Assembly: GCA_023144635.1 (NCBI GenBank)
Contig: JAGLFH010000017.1
Coordinates: 1 to 37,487, forward strand
Length of the DNA: 37,487 nucleotides
Direction: 5' to 3'
Source of the DNA: Candidatus Auribacterota bacterium
GTDB lineage: Bacteria; Auribacterota; JAFGBW01; JAFGJP01
Shown here: positions 18,039-26,935 of the stretch, in pieces
How the letters are laid out: each line of letters opens with the position of its first letter
How positions within the stretch are numbered: the stretch's first letter is position 1
Notes under the pieces: model-generated
What the model saw: only the letters and a program-made list of their open reading frames with translations
What the model was told of the DNA's origin: nothing
Database searches by the model: none
Position numbers and translations under genes: made by a program

Positions 18039-19421
18039 TTAAGTAATTGACTTGAAAGCATTATATAGCCAATAAATATCTTGAATTGAACGAATTTTAG
18101 AGAGCAGTTGAATTTTTTTCTTCCAGGTATAAAATCTTTTATATGCTGTTTTATACCTTCTAACAACATCCGACTCCTTAACAGAACCAAGTTCATAAAA
18201 TGCTTTCCCTCCATAAAAACCTTCATTTAGATTTCCCGTCGTCGACATAAGAAACCTGCCATGTTTTTGAACCAAATCAAAAAGTTCAGTACCAACAAAC
18301 GGAATGGCTATACAAAAATTTGCTACATCAAAACCAGTATTACATGCATAATCAAGCGTTTGATTAAATGATTCCTCCGTTTCGCCTGGAAGTCCAATGA
18401 CGAAAAAACCATATGTTTCAAAACCTAGTTCCTTTGCAGTCTTAACTGTTAATGCAAGTTTCTGGAGGTCCAATTTTTTTCGAACTCTTTTCAGAACCTC
18501 AGGATCCGCTGATTCTACTCCAAAAGCAATTTTATAAAAACCAGCTTTTCTCATTTTTTTAAGAAGAGCTCTGTCAATTTGCTCAATTCTTACTCCGGAT
18601 GGAAGATTAATGGACAAACCATAGTTGCGTGAAATAAGTCCGTCCAGAATTTCCTCTACGCGAGACCTTTTCTGCATAAAATTATCGTCTAAAATATCAA
18701 TTTGCCTTATGCCATAATTTTTAACCAAAAAATCAATTTCCTTAAGCACATTTTCTGCACTTCTGAAAGTAACCTTCCTTTTGAATACATCTTTACTGCA
18801 AAAGGTGCATTCATGAGCACAACCTCTGCTTGTAATAATGGGAGCAACAGGCCTCTGCTTACTTATTACCCTGTATTTTTTTAAAGACGGCATCAAGTGA
18901 TAGGCCGGAAATGGAAGCTGGTCAAGGTGGTTAGTTCTCTCAGATGCATTAACTATAACATGATCTTCTTCATCTCGAAATACCGCACCAGGAACGCCTT
19001 TATCAAACGCGGGTTTTCCATCGGCAATGTTTCGAATTATTGACAGTATCGCATTTTCACCCTCTCCCTGAACAACTCCATCACAGATAATTTTGTTCAA
19101 GACCATCTGTGGCGAAGCACTTGGTAAGGGACCTCCCAGCACAACAATTATCTCAGGATATTTTTTCTTAACAGAGCTTACCAGATCAGCTACAGAATCA
19201 TAATTAAATGAGTTCATATAGGCACCCAGCAATACAGTTTCACTAGGAATTCCTTTTATAATTTCATTAGTATTAAATCTCTCAAGCGCAGCATCAATTA
19301 TATTAACTTTAAAGCCGTTGTTTTCGAGAACAGCTGCAAGATACCCCAGACTGAGAGGAGGCAAAATAGTTGGGTTAAGGCCCCGCCCCCCTGAAAATGG
19401 ATTTACCAATACTGTATTCAT
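18039..19421 (-). CDS. B12-binding-domain radical SAM protein (second of two)
   Basis: A 460-residue protein with the same architecture as the one at 15733-17148 but clearly diverged. The N-terminal cobalamin-type domain starts MNTVLVNPFS and has PPLSLGYLAAVLE, IVVLGGPLPS and GVVQGEGENA; the radical SAM cysteines are Cys201, Cys205 and Cys208 in SRGCAHECTFC, and FFVIGLPGETEES is the usual downstream block. Cobalamin use is family knowledge, not shown by a DxHxxG motif. Separate functions (for example two methylations) or action on one product in series are both possible. The ATG has GAGG eight bases upstream. The 77 bases before it hold nothing recognisable. Confidence 0.85.
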   Translation of the reverse strand: MNTVLVNPFSGGRGLNPTILPPLSLGYLAAVLENNGFKVNIIDAALERFNTNEIIKGIPSETVLLGAYMNSFNYDSVADLVSSVKKKYPEIIVVLGGPLPSASPQMVLNKIICDGVVQGEGENAILSIIRNIADGKPAFDKGVPGAVFRDEEDHVIVNASERTNHLDQLPFPAYHLMPSLKKYRVISKQRPVAPIITSRGCAHECTFCSKDVFKRKVTFRSAENVLKEIDFLVKNYGIRQIDILDDNFMQKRSRVEEILDGLISRNYGLSINLPSGVRIEQIDRALLKKMRKAGFYKIAFGVESADPEVLKRVRKKLDLQKLALTVKTAKELGFETYGFFVIGLPGETEESFNQTLDYACNTGFDVANFCIAIPFVGTELFDLVQKHGRFLMSTTGNLNEGFYGGKAFYELGSVKESDVVRRYKTAYKRFYTWKKKIQLLSKIRSIQDIYWLYNAFKSIT

Positions 19422-19498
19422 TTACAAAACCTCAGACAAAAAATATGTATCATTTTATTCTTTAGCAATTTCATATAAGACTTAGGCCTTACTTGGGA

Positions 19499-20251
19499 TT
19501 AACTTTTTTTCTTTTTCTCTATTACAACAAATATCCTAAAACCAATTAAAGGCATCAACCACTTTAACCAATCATCAACAAACACTATCTTTTTGAAAAT
19601 CTTGTATGGAATGTAAGCATAAGGCTTAAACCCTGCGGCCAGTTGAAAGTCAAAAAAACTCATTAATCTTTTCTGGATGATCTCCAGATGCGGCTGTTTA
19701 TCGGACCAATCATTTATATCCTTTTTAAAAACAAGATTGGCCAAGGCAATGTTTCCGTGCCAATGCTGCTCTTTTAGAAATCCTTTGCTCAAACCAGTAT
19801 CATATGATTTGAAATTAATGGCTTCATGGTGAAAAAGTTTGTAACCAAGATATGAAAAAGGAGTAATATACGGCTCAATAAGCAGTATACGACCGCCAGG
19901 CCTGAGTACTCGCGCAGCTTCGCTCAGAAAAGTATGAGGTTCTGATAAATGATGCAAGAGATCAAAGGCAATAATACCACCCATTTCTTCATCATTAAAA
20001 GGCATATCGAGACAATTAACTATTCGATCTATCCATGGCAATTCGACAGTATCAGAAAGGACTACTTCTGGCATCAGGTCTTTTAGTAATCCTGATCCGC
20101 TGCCTACTTCAAGAATGGGTTCCTCAGGCAGATAAGGTTTCATCATCTCAACCCATCTACTGTATACAAGTCTTATATGCGGTTTTTCTGACCAGATTTT
20201 ACGCCGCTTTATATGTTCATCGTTATTGTTACTGTCTGGAATATTATTCAT
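19499..20251 (-). CDS. Class I SAM-dependent methyltransferase
   Basis: A 250-residue Methyltransf_11-type protein. Motif I is ILEVGSGSGLL (46-56), followed by IIAFDLLHHL and VLRPGGRILLIEPYITP. The pattern LLHHLSEP resembles ubiquinone/menaquinone-type methyltransferases, but the genomic context favours a glycan or lipid-carrier substrate. The C-terminal ~100 residues are hydrophobic in places (FVDDWLKWLMPLIGFRIFVVIE), suggesting membrane contact. It lies nine bases downstream of the fused methyltransferase-GT2 gene. The substrate is unknown. Confidence 0.8.
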   Translation of the reverse strand: MNNIPDSNNNDEHIKRRKIWSEKPHIRLVYSRWVEMMKPYLPEEPILEVGSGSGLLKDLMPEVVLSDTVELPWIDRIVNCLDMPFNDEEMGGIIAFDLLHHLSEPHTFLSEAARVLRPGGRILLIEPYITPFSYLGYKLFHHEAINFKSYDTGLSKGFLKEQHWHGNIALANLVFKKDINDWSDKQPHLEIIQKRLMSFFDFQLAAGFKPYAYIPYKIFKKIVFVDDWLKWLMPLIGFRIFVVIEKKKKS

Positions 20252-20260
20252 AATTTCTTT

Positions 20261-21679
20261 CTATTTCATGCGGTGAAGTCCAACTATACACATACGGAAT
20301 AAAAGCAGGGCATGTTTCCATCTTTCAATCTTGATGTCCCCGTAATTGCGTTCACGATATCTTATAGGTAAATCCACTATCTTAAGATCAAGTTTTGCCG
20401 CTCCAAATAAAAGATCAAAGTCACCAAAAGGATCGAAGTCGCCAAAATAATGGCGGTTAGCCGCAATTTTTTCATAATCATTTCTCCAAAGCACTTTAGT
20501 TCCGCAAAGAGTATCACGTACATTCTGTTTTAGAAGCCATGTAAAAATGGCACTGAAAACCTTATTGCCTATGTAGTTTATGGTCCTCATTGCCAGTTTT
20601 TCCATTGGATAAATTAATCTACATCCGTTTATGAACTCACCTTTTCCTGAGATTATAGCTTCATAATACTTGGGAAGGTCCTCAGGTGGCATAGTAAGGT
20701 CCGAATCGAGAATCATCAGAATGTCTCCCTTGGCCTTTGCAAATCCTTTTCTAACTGCATCTCCTTTTCCCGTTCCATCATCCTGATGAATCAGAGTTAT
20801 ATTTTCCCATTGATTCTTATATTTTAAAATACCATCTTCTATGGCTTCAATCGTACCATCTGTAGAATTACCATCTACGAAAATTAATTCAGTCCATTTA
20901 CCAAGTTTAGGCGTACGCTCAAAGCAGCCTTGTATGTTGCCGGCTTCATCGCGAGTTGGAATTATTACTGAAACCGAAGGGAAATTATTCTGAAAATGTT
21001 GATTATTGGGCTTCAAACGCATGATAACATATTGAGTAAGACAAAGCTTATTAATAAACGGAAGACGAGCTATTATTTTGTTAAAAAAAGATGCAAGCAC
21101 CGGGATGTTTCTGGGAAACAGCATTCTGAGTCCGGACGAAATAGTTTCAAAGTCGCTCAAGTAAAAGAAGTTTTCTATATCATGTATCGAAAGCCAATTG
21201 CTTATCGGATTAGGCGTGTTCAGGCCCACCTTCTGGCCAAATCTCAGGAGCGGTTCCCACAGATGATTAAAGAAGTTGCATATAATACGTGTATGAGAAC
21301 TACAGCATGTTTTCAATTGAGTCAATAAATTTTGTATATCAGTAACGTTTTCAAGCACATCAGAAATTATTATATAATCAAATTTGTCAAGATTAGGTAA
21401 TTCTTCTATATCAGATAAAATAAATTCTAGCTTTGGATGTTTTTTTCTAGCATCGGATACAACGGTCTCACAGAATTCTACCCCAACGCCCTGGCAAGGT
21501 TGCACTGCAGCTAAAAGGTCTCCATTGCCGCATCCCAATTCAAGCACACGGTGACCGGGCGGGATATGGTAGCAATAAAAATATTTCAGATCCTCATAGT
21601 AGTATCTATTTCTGCGTATAAATTTATCACGTACTTTAGCTATTTCTTCGAATATCTCTTGTTTTTTTGACTTTTCCAC
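20261..21679 (-). CDS. Bifunctional SAM methyltransferase - GT2 fusion
   Basis: Two domains in one 472-residue chain (counting from the GTG at 21679). The N-terminal half is a class I methyltransferase with VLELGCGNG (45-53) and IIISDVLENV. From about residue 235 a GT2 domain begins SVSVIIPTRDE, with VDGNSTDGT (268-276), GTGKGDAVRKGF and the metal-binding DSD (325-327). Such fusions are known in glycan loci. I chose GTG at 21679 because GGGAG lies six bases before it and the protein then starts like its relatives. The frame stays open up to a TGA near 21760 and would add a Cys-rich stretch (CKLCNGHGH) from a TTG at 21742, but that codon has a poorly spaced ribosome binding site. Confidence 0.82.
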   Translation of the reverse strand: MEKSKKQEIFEEIAKVRDKFIRRNRYYYEDLKYFYCYHIPPGHRVLELGCGNGDLLAAVQPCQGVGVEFCETVVSDARKKHPKLEFILSDIEELPNLDKFDYIIISDVLENVTDIQNLLTQLKTCCSSHTRIICNFFNHLWEPLLRFGQKVGLNTPNPISNWLSIHDIENFFYLSDFETISSGLRMLFPRNIPVLASFFNKIIARLPFINKLCLTQYVIMRLKPNNQHFQNNFPSVSVIIPTRDEAGNIQGCFERTPKLGKWTELIFVDGNSTDGTIEAIEDGILKYKNQWENITLIHQDDGTGKGDAVRKGFAKAKGDILMILDSDLTMPPEDLPKYYEAIISGKGEFINGCRLIYPMEKLAMRTINYIGNKVFSAIFTWLLKQNVRDTLCGTKVLWRNDYEKIAANRHYFGDFDPFGDFDLLFGAAKLDLKIVDLPIRYRERNYGDIKIERWKHALLLFRMCIVGLHRMK

Positions 21680-21685
21680 AATATA

Positions 21686-21690
21686 CTCCC
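21686..21690 (-). promoter_or_regulatory. Ribosome binding site fixing the GTG start of the fusion protein
   Basis: GGGAG on the minus strand, six bases before GTG at 21679. It decides the start in favour of a non-ATG codon 63 bases inside the longest open frame. Confidence 0.6.
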
Positions 21691-21753
21691 TATCACAATT
21701 TACAGTTATTTTATGACCATGTCCATTACAAAGTTTACACAATATCCCATTAT

Positions 21754-23421
21754 TTAATCATATTTTTTTATAATTTTGCTACCGTATTGGTCGTTTTGAA
21801 TTATTACTTTTATGTTCTCTTCTTCTATGATTTTCCGAAGCTTCTTTTCTTGTCCTATATCTAATATCTTATCATCCAACTTTATAAAAAAACCCTTTAA
21901 CGGATGCAATTGCTTTGGTTTATCTATGTAATAATGAACGCGACCATAGATATCAACAAGTTGCATATTTTCTGAACTCTCCTTCTTCTGTATAACTGCA
22001 ATTTTTTCATCATAATTAATCATTTTTAGTGCTTGGTAATAAGCAGAAAAATACTTTTTATACTTCTCGCTGTTATATCTTCTAGCATCAATAAAATAAA
22101 CAAAACTCATAGAATGTACTATGAGAATGACAACGAGAGCAACTGTAAAATTAAATTTTTTATTAGTTGTTTTTTTTATTCTGCTTATCAAATAATAGAT
22201 CAGGTATGAAAAAAATATGGATGCAAAAGCTAAATGAATACACAAGTAGTGCCATGCTCCACGATGCAAGAATGACGGGGTGATTAATATCAGCACAAGC
22301 AACAAAATAGAAACATAATCTCGTTTATTTTTATTTCGTACAATAAATATTATTACACCAACTATTGATAAAGCAATAAATAAACACTCAGCAGTATTGA
22401 ATAAGCCTATTGGGGAGGAAAACGATGGCAGCAAGAAGTCCGAAGTCAATCTTGATGTTAAGCGCTTTGGCCATGACATAGCGATCATCTTAGTTGCATT
22501 TCCTAAATTTGAAATAGAAGTTTTCTCGCTATTGAATGCTGGATGACCAGGAGCATAACGTAACCAAAAATCAAGAAAATCAAAACGTATTTTACTAAGG
22601 CCAAGAAGGATAAATAAGCCCGTAAATTTAAGATAATTCAAACAACTTTCGCGTCTGGTCTTAAAATTAATAAAGTTATTTTCTCCTATAAATTTTCTTC
22701 TACATAAAAGCAGGTAAATTGGAAAAAGGACAAGAATTGGGGCTATAATCATAAACTTTGTATAAAAAGCCAGTACAATAAATAATGAAGAAAGCAATAG
22801 GTATTTAGATTTTGAGTTCGGGTTATTTTCATAGAATTCATAAATAAAATAGATTGCTAGATTCGTAAATATAATCAGCAACGGTTCAGGAGAGATATTA
22901 TTTAAATAGTAAAGAGTGAAATGTGTTGTTGCATAAGCTATAACAGATAAATATGAGATGTTTTTATTATTCGTTATTTTTTGAGCCAGAAGATAGATTG
23001 TAAAAAAAGACAAGATGTGGAGAACAGACATTATCATTTTAGTACATATAACAAGATAGAGAAAATTTTTTGCAAAAAAAGCCTCATATGGAACCACATG
23101 TTCAAAAACAATATATGTACCGTACAGAATATATGAAACAATCTGTATAATAATCATAAGTGGGAGCCCCGGATGCCCAACCCATGATGTTGCCCTTTGA
23201 AATAAAAAGGTCATTCCGCTTCCAAGATAAGCTGCTCCAGGATCACTTACCTTTTGATGTTGAACACCCCATATATATGTGCGCCAATAACCAAATCCTT
23301 CTGAATAGCTAGTAACAAAGCAAGTCCACAAAACAATAATGGTCATTATAATCCAAAATTGATGGGTTTTACTAAATTGATAAGCCTTAGAAATATATCG
23401 AAAAATTACGCTACTTCTCAT
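21754..23421 (-). CDS. Polytopic membrane protein, GT-C (GT39/ArnT-like) candidate
   Basis: A 555-residue protein with some eleven hydrophobic helices and a short soluble C-terminus containing mixed alpha/beta sequence. The first extracytoplasmic loop holds SYSEGFGYWRTYIWG with an acidic residue where GT-C enzymes keep theirs, then HPGLPLMIIIQ. A later helix carries NISPEPLLIIFTNLAIYF, a pattern typical of PMT/ArnT-type transferases. Family role: transfer from a polyprenyl-phosphate sugar at the periplasmic face. It could take its donor from the GT2 at 17150-18004. The acceptor is unknown. It begins 33 bases after the stop of another membrane protein, so these are co-transcribed. Confidence 0.6.
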   Translation of the reverse strand: MRSSVIFRYISKAYQFSKTHQFWIIMTIIVLWTCFVTSYSEGFGYWRTYIWGVQHQKVSDPGAAYLGSGMTFLFQRATSWVGHPGLPLMIIIQIVSYILYGTYIVFEHVVPYEAFFAKNFLYLVICTKMIMSVLHILSFFTIYLLAQKITNNKNISYLSVIAYATTHFTLYYLNNISPEPLLIIFTNLAIYFIYEFYENNPNSKSKYLLLSSLFIVLAFYTKFMIIAPILVLFPIYLLLCRRKFIGENNFINFKTRRESCLNYLKFTGLFILLGLSKIRFDFLDFWLRYAPGHPAFNSEKTSISNLGNATKMIAMSWPKRLTSRLTSDFLLPSFSSPIGLFNTAECLFIALSIVGVIIFIVRNKNKRDYVSILLLVLILITPSFLHRGAWHYLCIHLAFASIFFSYLIYYLISRIKKTTNKKFNFTVALVVILIVHSMSFVYFIDARRYNSEKYKKYFSAYYQALKMINYDEKIAVIQKKESSENMQLVDIYGRVHYYIDKPKQLHPLKGFFIKLDDKILDIGQEKKLRKIIEEENIKVIIQNDQYGSKIIKKYD

Positions 23422-23453
23422 AATTGCTCAACTTAATTTGAAATGACCTTCTT

Positions 23454-25070
23454 CTAACTTTTTTCCGTTGATTTATTGGCAGCAGACTCATTATTTTCAC
23501 TAAACAATTTTTTGTCGGCGGACTGTATCGAAACCGAACCATTATAAAGCATAACACTCAATTTTCCCAAAAAATATACGGAAACAGGATAAATGCAAAG
23601 CAGAATTCTATTACCACTGTTAAGAAATGTATCCGCCTTTGGCGCAGTAAAAACAGTATACAAAACAAGTCTTACTAAAAAAAAGGAAAATATCACATAT
23701 ATCAAGAACTCAAGTCCTTCCATTTGTTTTTTATCGATCCAGAAATCGGCTATCTGCTCAGTATGGTGCTTTGTTAATATCATGGAAAAACCTTTCAGAA
23801 GAAAAGCTGTTAGAAAACCTAAGATCATAATGTACCAAAAGCTACCCCAGCGCCCCACTCCCTTAAACATAAGCAAATATAATTTACTTGCAGCCGATAT
23901 CAGACTCTGTCCAAAGAGATAGTATAAAAAACCAAAAGCTAATACAAAAGAACATCCGATAATTATGTAAGATCTCTTATCCCTTTTGATTTTACACGGT
24001 AAAAAGAATGTTATAATACTGAGCGTAAGGCATAATATCCAAACCATCATTCCACCCCGATCGCCTCTACTAAAACTTTCACCAAAGTACTTCGCACTCT
24101 CTTGCAGTTCCCAAAGTCCACATAATGGCCAAAGATAACTGAATATGAAATACAATCCGAACCCCACTAGTAAAATACCTGATTTGGGCAATTTACTTTT
24201 CCACTTCAGATAAATAAATGGAAAAATTGAGATCAGCAGCATTTCCTTCCGCAGTATTCCTGTACAGCCCAGAAATAAACAACCGCTTACAAACCAAAAT
24301 GTATCTCTATATTTTATATATTGGAATATACTTATTACACCAAACGTATAGTATGCCATAGTAATAAGGTAATTATGCGAATAAAAGCTGTGAAACATCA
24401 ATACAGGATTTGAAACCAAAACAGCCAGTGGAATGAGAAATAGCAATTTTGAGGACAAGCTTTGACTTTCCTTTTTCCAAAAACCATATATTCCCATAAT
24501 GATAAAAAAGGTCGTTGTACTCATAAACGAATAAAACACATCAACACCTGTAAGAAATGCAACATTATGAACTGATACATAAAAAGGCAATCTTGTATCG
24601 AACAACCACTTAAACAATATCCACACTTGATCGTGTTTATCATAGTAGCCGTACTTATGAAGCATTTGAGCAAGTCCTCTATATTGGAATGAATCTGGTG
24701 TGTAAACCACATAATTAAAAGAGGCAAGAAAACCAATAACTAATGCACAAAACAAAAATAGTGAGGTAAGTTGCCCAAAATATTTTCTATACCCGTCATT
24801 TTTATTAAGAGCTTTTTCATCCTTAAACATATAGGCAATAAGCCATATACTTAATAAGAAAGCTGCGGAAAGTATCCCCAATTTAAATAATGTTACATAA
24901 TTATTGAATAGTACTAGAATCATTTCAGATATAACTACAACCGCCCAACCTACAAACCAGGCCCATGACATATATAGCGGCAAATTTAACTTAAAGCGAA
25001 TGGGGTATACACATAACAATCCTAAGACAAAAATACTTGTATTTAAGAAAATTTGGAGCATTATATCCAT
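23454..25070 (-). CDS. Polytopic membrane protein, possible GT-C transferase
   Basis: About 538 residues and some twelve hydrophobic helices. Its long periplasmic loop includes VYTPDSFQYRGLAQ, with an Asp-Ser placed like the catalytic acidic residue of GT-C transferases, and a downstream KEMLLISIFPF helix. The C-terminus ends in a short Ser/Asn/Lys-rich tail. The longest frame starts at 25145 inside the upstream gene by 71 bases; I prefer ATG at 25070, four bases past the upstream TGA, with AAGGA 13 bases before it. The exact start is moderately certain. No specific family is recognised beyond the membrane architecture. Confidence 0.55.
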   Translation of the reverse strand: MDIMLQIFLNTSIFVLGLLCVYPIRFKLNLPLYMSWAWFVGWAVVVISEMILVLFNNYVTLFKLGILSAAFLLSIWLIAYMFKDEKALNKNDGYRKYFGQLTSLFLFCALVIGFLASFNYVVYTPDSFQYRGLAQMLHKYGYYDKHDQVWILFKWLFDTRLPFYVSVHNVAFLTGVDVFYSFMSTTTFFIIMGIYGFWKKESQSLSSKLLFLIPLAVLVSNPVLMFHSFYSHNYLITMAYYTFGVISIFQYIKYRDTFWFVSGCLFLGCTGILRKEMLLISIFPFIYLKWKSKLPKSGILLVGFGLYFIFSYLWPLCGLWELQESAKYFGESFSRGDRGGMMVWILCLTLSIITFFLPCKIKRDKRSYIIIGCSFVLAFGFLYYLFGQSLISAASKLYLLMFKGVGRWGSFWYIMILGFLTAFLLKGFSMILTKHHTEQIADFWIDKKQMEGLEFLIYVIFSFFLVRLVLYTVFTAPKADTFLNSGNRILLCIYPVSVYFLGKLSVMLYNGSVSIQSADKKLFSENNESAANKSTEKS

Positions 25071-25074
25071 AATA

Positions 25075-25671
25075 TCAATTATTTCCTTCTGATACTTCCC
25101 ACTCCATTGGCAATGTAAAAATATTGAGCCTTTCGTTTGACACATAGAAATACATGCCCCAGTTCTTATATTTTCCGGGACTCAGCCCCTTGACAAGATA
25201 AAAATATCTATCAACACGCTTTCCTGCTCCACAATACTTTTCTTTCAATATTGGAAGTCGTTTTAATCTTTCATAAGTTTCTTTCTGAAGATAAAGAGCA
25301 CTGGATTCAACTTTCTTGTATCTCATGGGAAACAGGTAAGGAATTATCGTGAAATGCCGAACCTTAGGCCAATCTTTTTCAACAAGCTCCGAATCCATCA
25401 TGGTTTGATCAGGAACTGTCAATAGATGATCAGGATAGTTCTCTTCTATAAAAAGATTTTTTCTTATAAAAGTACAATATGCATCCCAGTGTCCACCCAG
25501 AAAACTCATTCTAAAAAGAGTCTTGACACTATTAACTTTCTTAATCCTTTTGTAATCTGATCGAGTTTTGACATTTTGATAAAGACTTATTGATAATGAG
25601 AAAAGTATTGTAAACAATAGAATACTTTTAAGAACAGGCAATGTTGTTAGGATAATTGATTTTTTTTGCAT
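25075..25671 (-). CDS. Single-pass membrane-anchored protein, function unknown
   Basis: A 198-residue protein I do not recognise. A basic N-terminus (MQKKS) is followed by one hydrophobic helix (about residues 12-31) and then a soluble ~165-residue domain, which by the positive-inside rule should lie outside the cytoplasm. The soluble part is rich in aromatics and charged residues and contains FRMSFLGGHWDAYCTF, VPDQTMMDSELV and FLVKGLSPGKYKNWGMYF. No catalytic signature is evident. The gene ends four bases before the polytopic protein at 23454-25070, so the two may form a unit, for instance a membrane transferase and an accessory domain. Confidence 0.55.
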   Translation of the reverse strand: MQKKSIILTTLPVLKSILLFTILFSLSISLYQNVKTRSDYKRIKKVNSVKTLFRMSFLGGHWDAYCTFIRKNLFIEENYPDHLLTVPDQTMMDSELVEKDWPKVRHFTIIPYLFPMRYKKVESSALYLQKETYERLKRLPILKEKYCGAGKRVDRYFYLVKGLSPGKYKNWGMYFYVSNERLNIFTLPMEWEVSEGNN

Positions 25672-25748
25672 TCGGAAAAACTCTATTTATTATTGAAAAA
25701 ACAGATAGTAAAGAATAACTTGATAGAATTATTACTGAATATATTAAA

Positions 25749-26933
25749 TTACAATAATGAAGCCATCTCATTTTTTGCATAATCTATATATTTATTTTTT
25801 TCAAGATATGATGACATCTCTTGGAAATGCTCACTCACATGATCATAAGAATACTTCTTCATAATTATATTGGACAACAATTCCTTAAGATCATTTTCAG
25901 ACTTAAAGGTTAAGATAACTTTTTTCTCGATTAAATCCTTGCTATAGAAGTAGAAGTCTTCAAATATCCCTATTTTGTTATATTTAAACACATCGTACAA
26001 TGCTCCTGAATCTTTTCCATATTTAAACATAGCTTTATTTACTGGCGCTAATATATGGGTAGACATATTCATAAATCTATCGAACTCCTCCTTACTAATA
26101 TATTCTCTGATGTATTCTATTCTATCCCCCCCCATCAGGGAATTGATATGATCCGCCATTTCAAGAATTTTTTTTCCATAACGGCCAATTGGACGGCCTA
26201 ACAATATCATTTTCCACTTATATCTTTTCATTACAGGATCTAAAAAGCATTTGAGAACTTTCAGATAATCTCTTCTTTCTTTTTGGATTGCCCCTGGTAT
26301 TACAAACACCGGGAATTCATATTCAATATTTGGATTATAATTGCCATCCATTAACTTAAAGGGAAGATCAAACACTTTCTTGTCCGTTTTCCTGTGTATA
26401 ATCATTTTTAAAGGATTTTCAGAATATCGATGAATCTCACTCATAAAATAAGCTGAAATATGTTTAAAAACCAAATGGCAATAAAACCAGTCTAAAATAA
26501 ACGATCTTTTTATTAACTTGAATCCATTGAATTTAAACTTTGGAAAAGCAGAGAACCACCTGTCATGATTAAACATTCCAACAATCACTTTATGCTCATT
26601 GAAAAATTTAATATAACTTTTAGTTTCTCTATAACTTGTTGATTCAAATCTTGGGAATATTATAAGATCAATTTTATTACTCTCAATCGATACTTTGATC
26701 TTTTCATGTATATCGATAAATTTCTTATCATCTTCAAAAACTTGCAACACGTTGACATCATTTCTGTTTATAAAATCTTTCACCCGTTCCCAAATCTTGA
26801 GCGATAAAAATAGCGAGACTTTATATCCACAATGCTTAAACATCTTGGATAAAGTCAGTACCGATTCCGCTTCAGCACGCAGTTCGAAAATACCGATATG
26901 TATCTGTTTTTGTAATTGGTTATCTTTTGTCAT
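25749..26933 (-). CDS. Probable GT-B fold glycosyltransferase, unassigned family
   Basis: A 394-residue soluble protein. The layout is that of a GT-B enzyme: an N-terminal domain starting IHIGIFELRAEAESVLTLSKMF with a Rossmann-like pattern, a middle segment VFVIPGAIQKERRDYLKVL that resembles the start of the donor domain, MILLGRPIGRYGKK, and a C-terminal DSGALYDVFKYNKIGIF segment reminiscent of the donor-site glycine/alanine helix. I cannot place it in a CAZy family; the classic E-x7-E is not seen. An eight-base G tract lies in the coding frame (26126-26133). It ends 77 bases before the single-pass protein, and its start is two bases from the aminotransferase stop. Confidence 0.55.
   Translation of the reverse strand: MTKDNQLQKQIHIGIFELRAEAESVLTLSKMFKHCGYKVSLFLSLKIWERVKDFINRNDVNVLQVFEDDKKFIDIHEKIKVSIESNKIDLIIFPRFESTSYRETKSYIKFFNEHKVIVGMFNHDRWFSAFPKFKFNGFKLIKRSFILDWFYCHLVFKHISAYFMSEIHRYSENPLKMIIHRKTDKKVFDLPFKLMDGNYNPNIEYEFPVFVIPGAIQKERRDYLKVLKCFLDPVMKRYKWKMILLGRPIGRYGKKILEMADHINSLMGGDRIEYIREYISKEEFDRFMNMSTHILAPVNKAMFKYGKDSGALYDVFKYNKIGIFEDFYFYSKDLIEKKVILTFKSENDLKELLSNIIMKKYSYDHVSEHFQEMSSYLEKNKYIDYAKNEMASLL
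26126..26133 (-). repeat. G8 homopolymer inside the GT-B-like gene
   Basis: Eight consecutive G on the coding strand, within codons for MGGD. Such a run is rare by chance in DNA this AT-rich and could be a slippage-prone contingency site. The frame is intact as written. Confidence 0.6.
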
Positions 26934-26935
26934 AT

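Noticed and set aside
18026..18226. A short minus-strand frame overlapping the end of the second B12-type radical SAM gene.
   Set aside because: It is out of frame with, and nearly contained in, a strongly supported gene; its sequence has no recognisable feature.
25071..25145. The longer N-terminus of the membrane protein that starts at 25145.
   Set aside because: It would overlap the upstream gene by 71 bases and adds a polar, Cys-containing leader; ATG 25070 follows the upstream stop directly.
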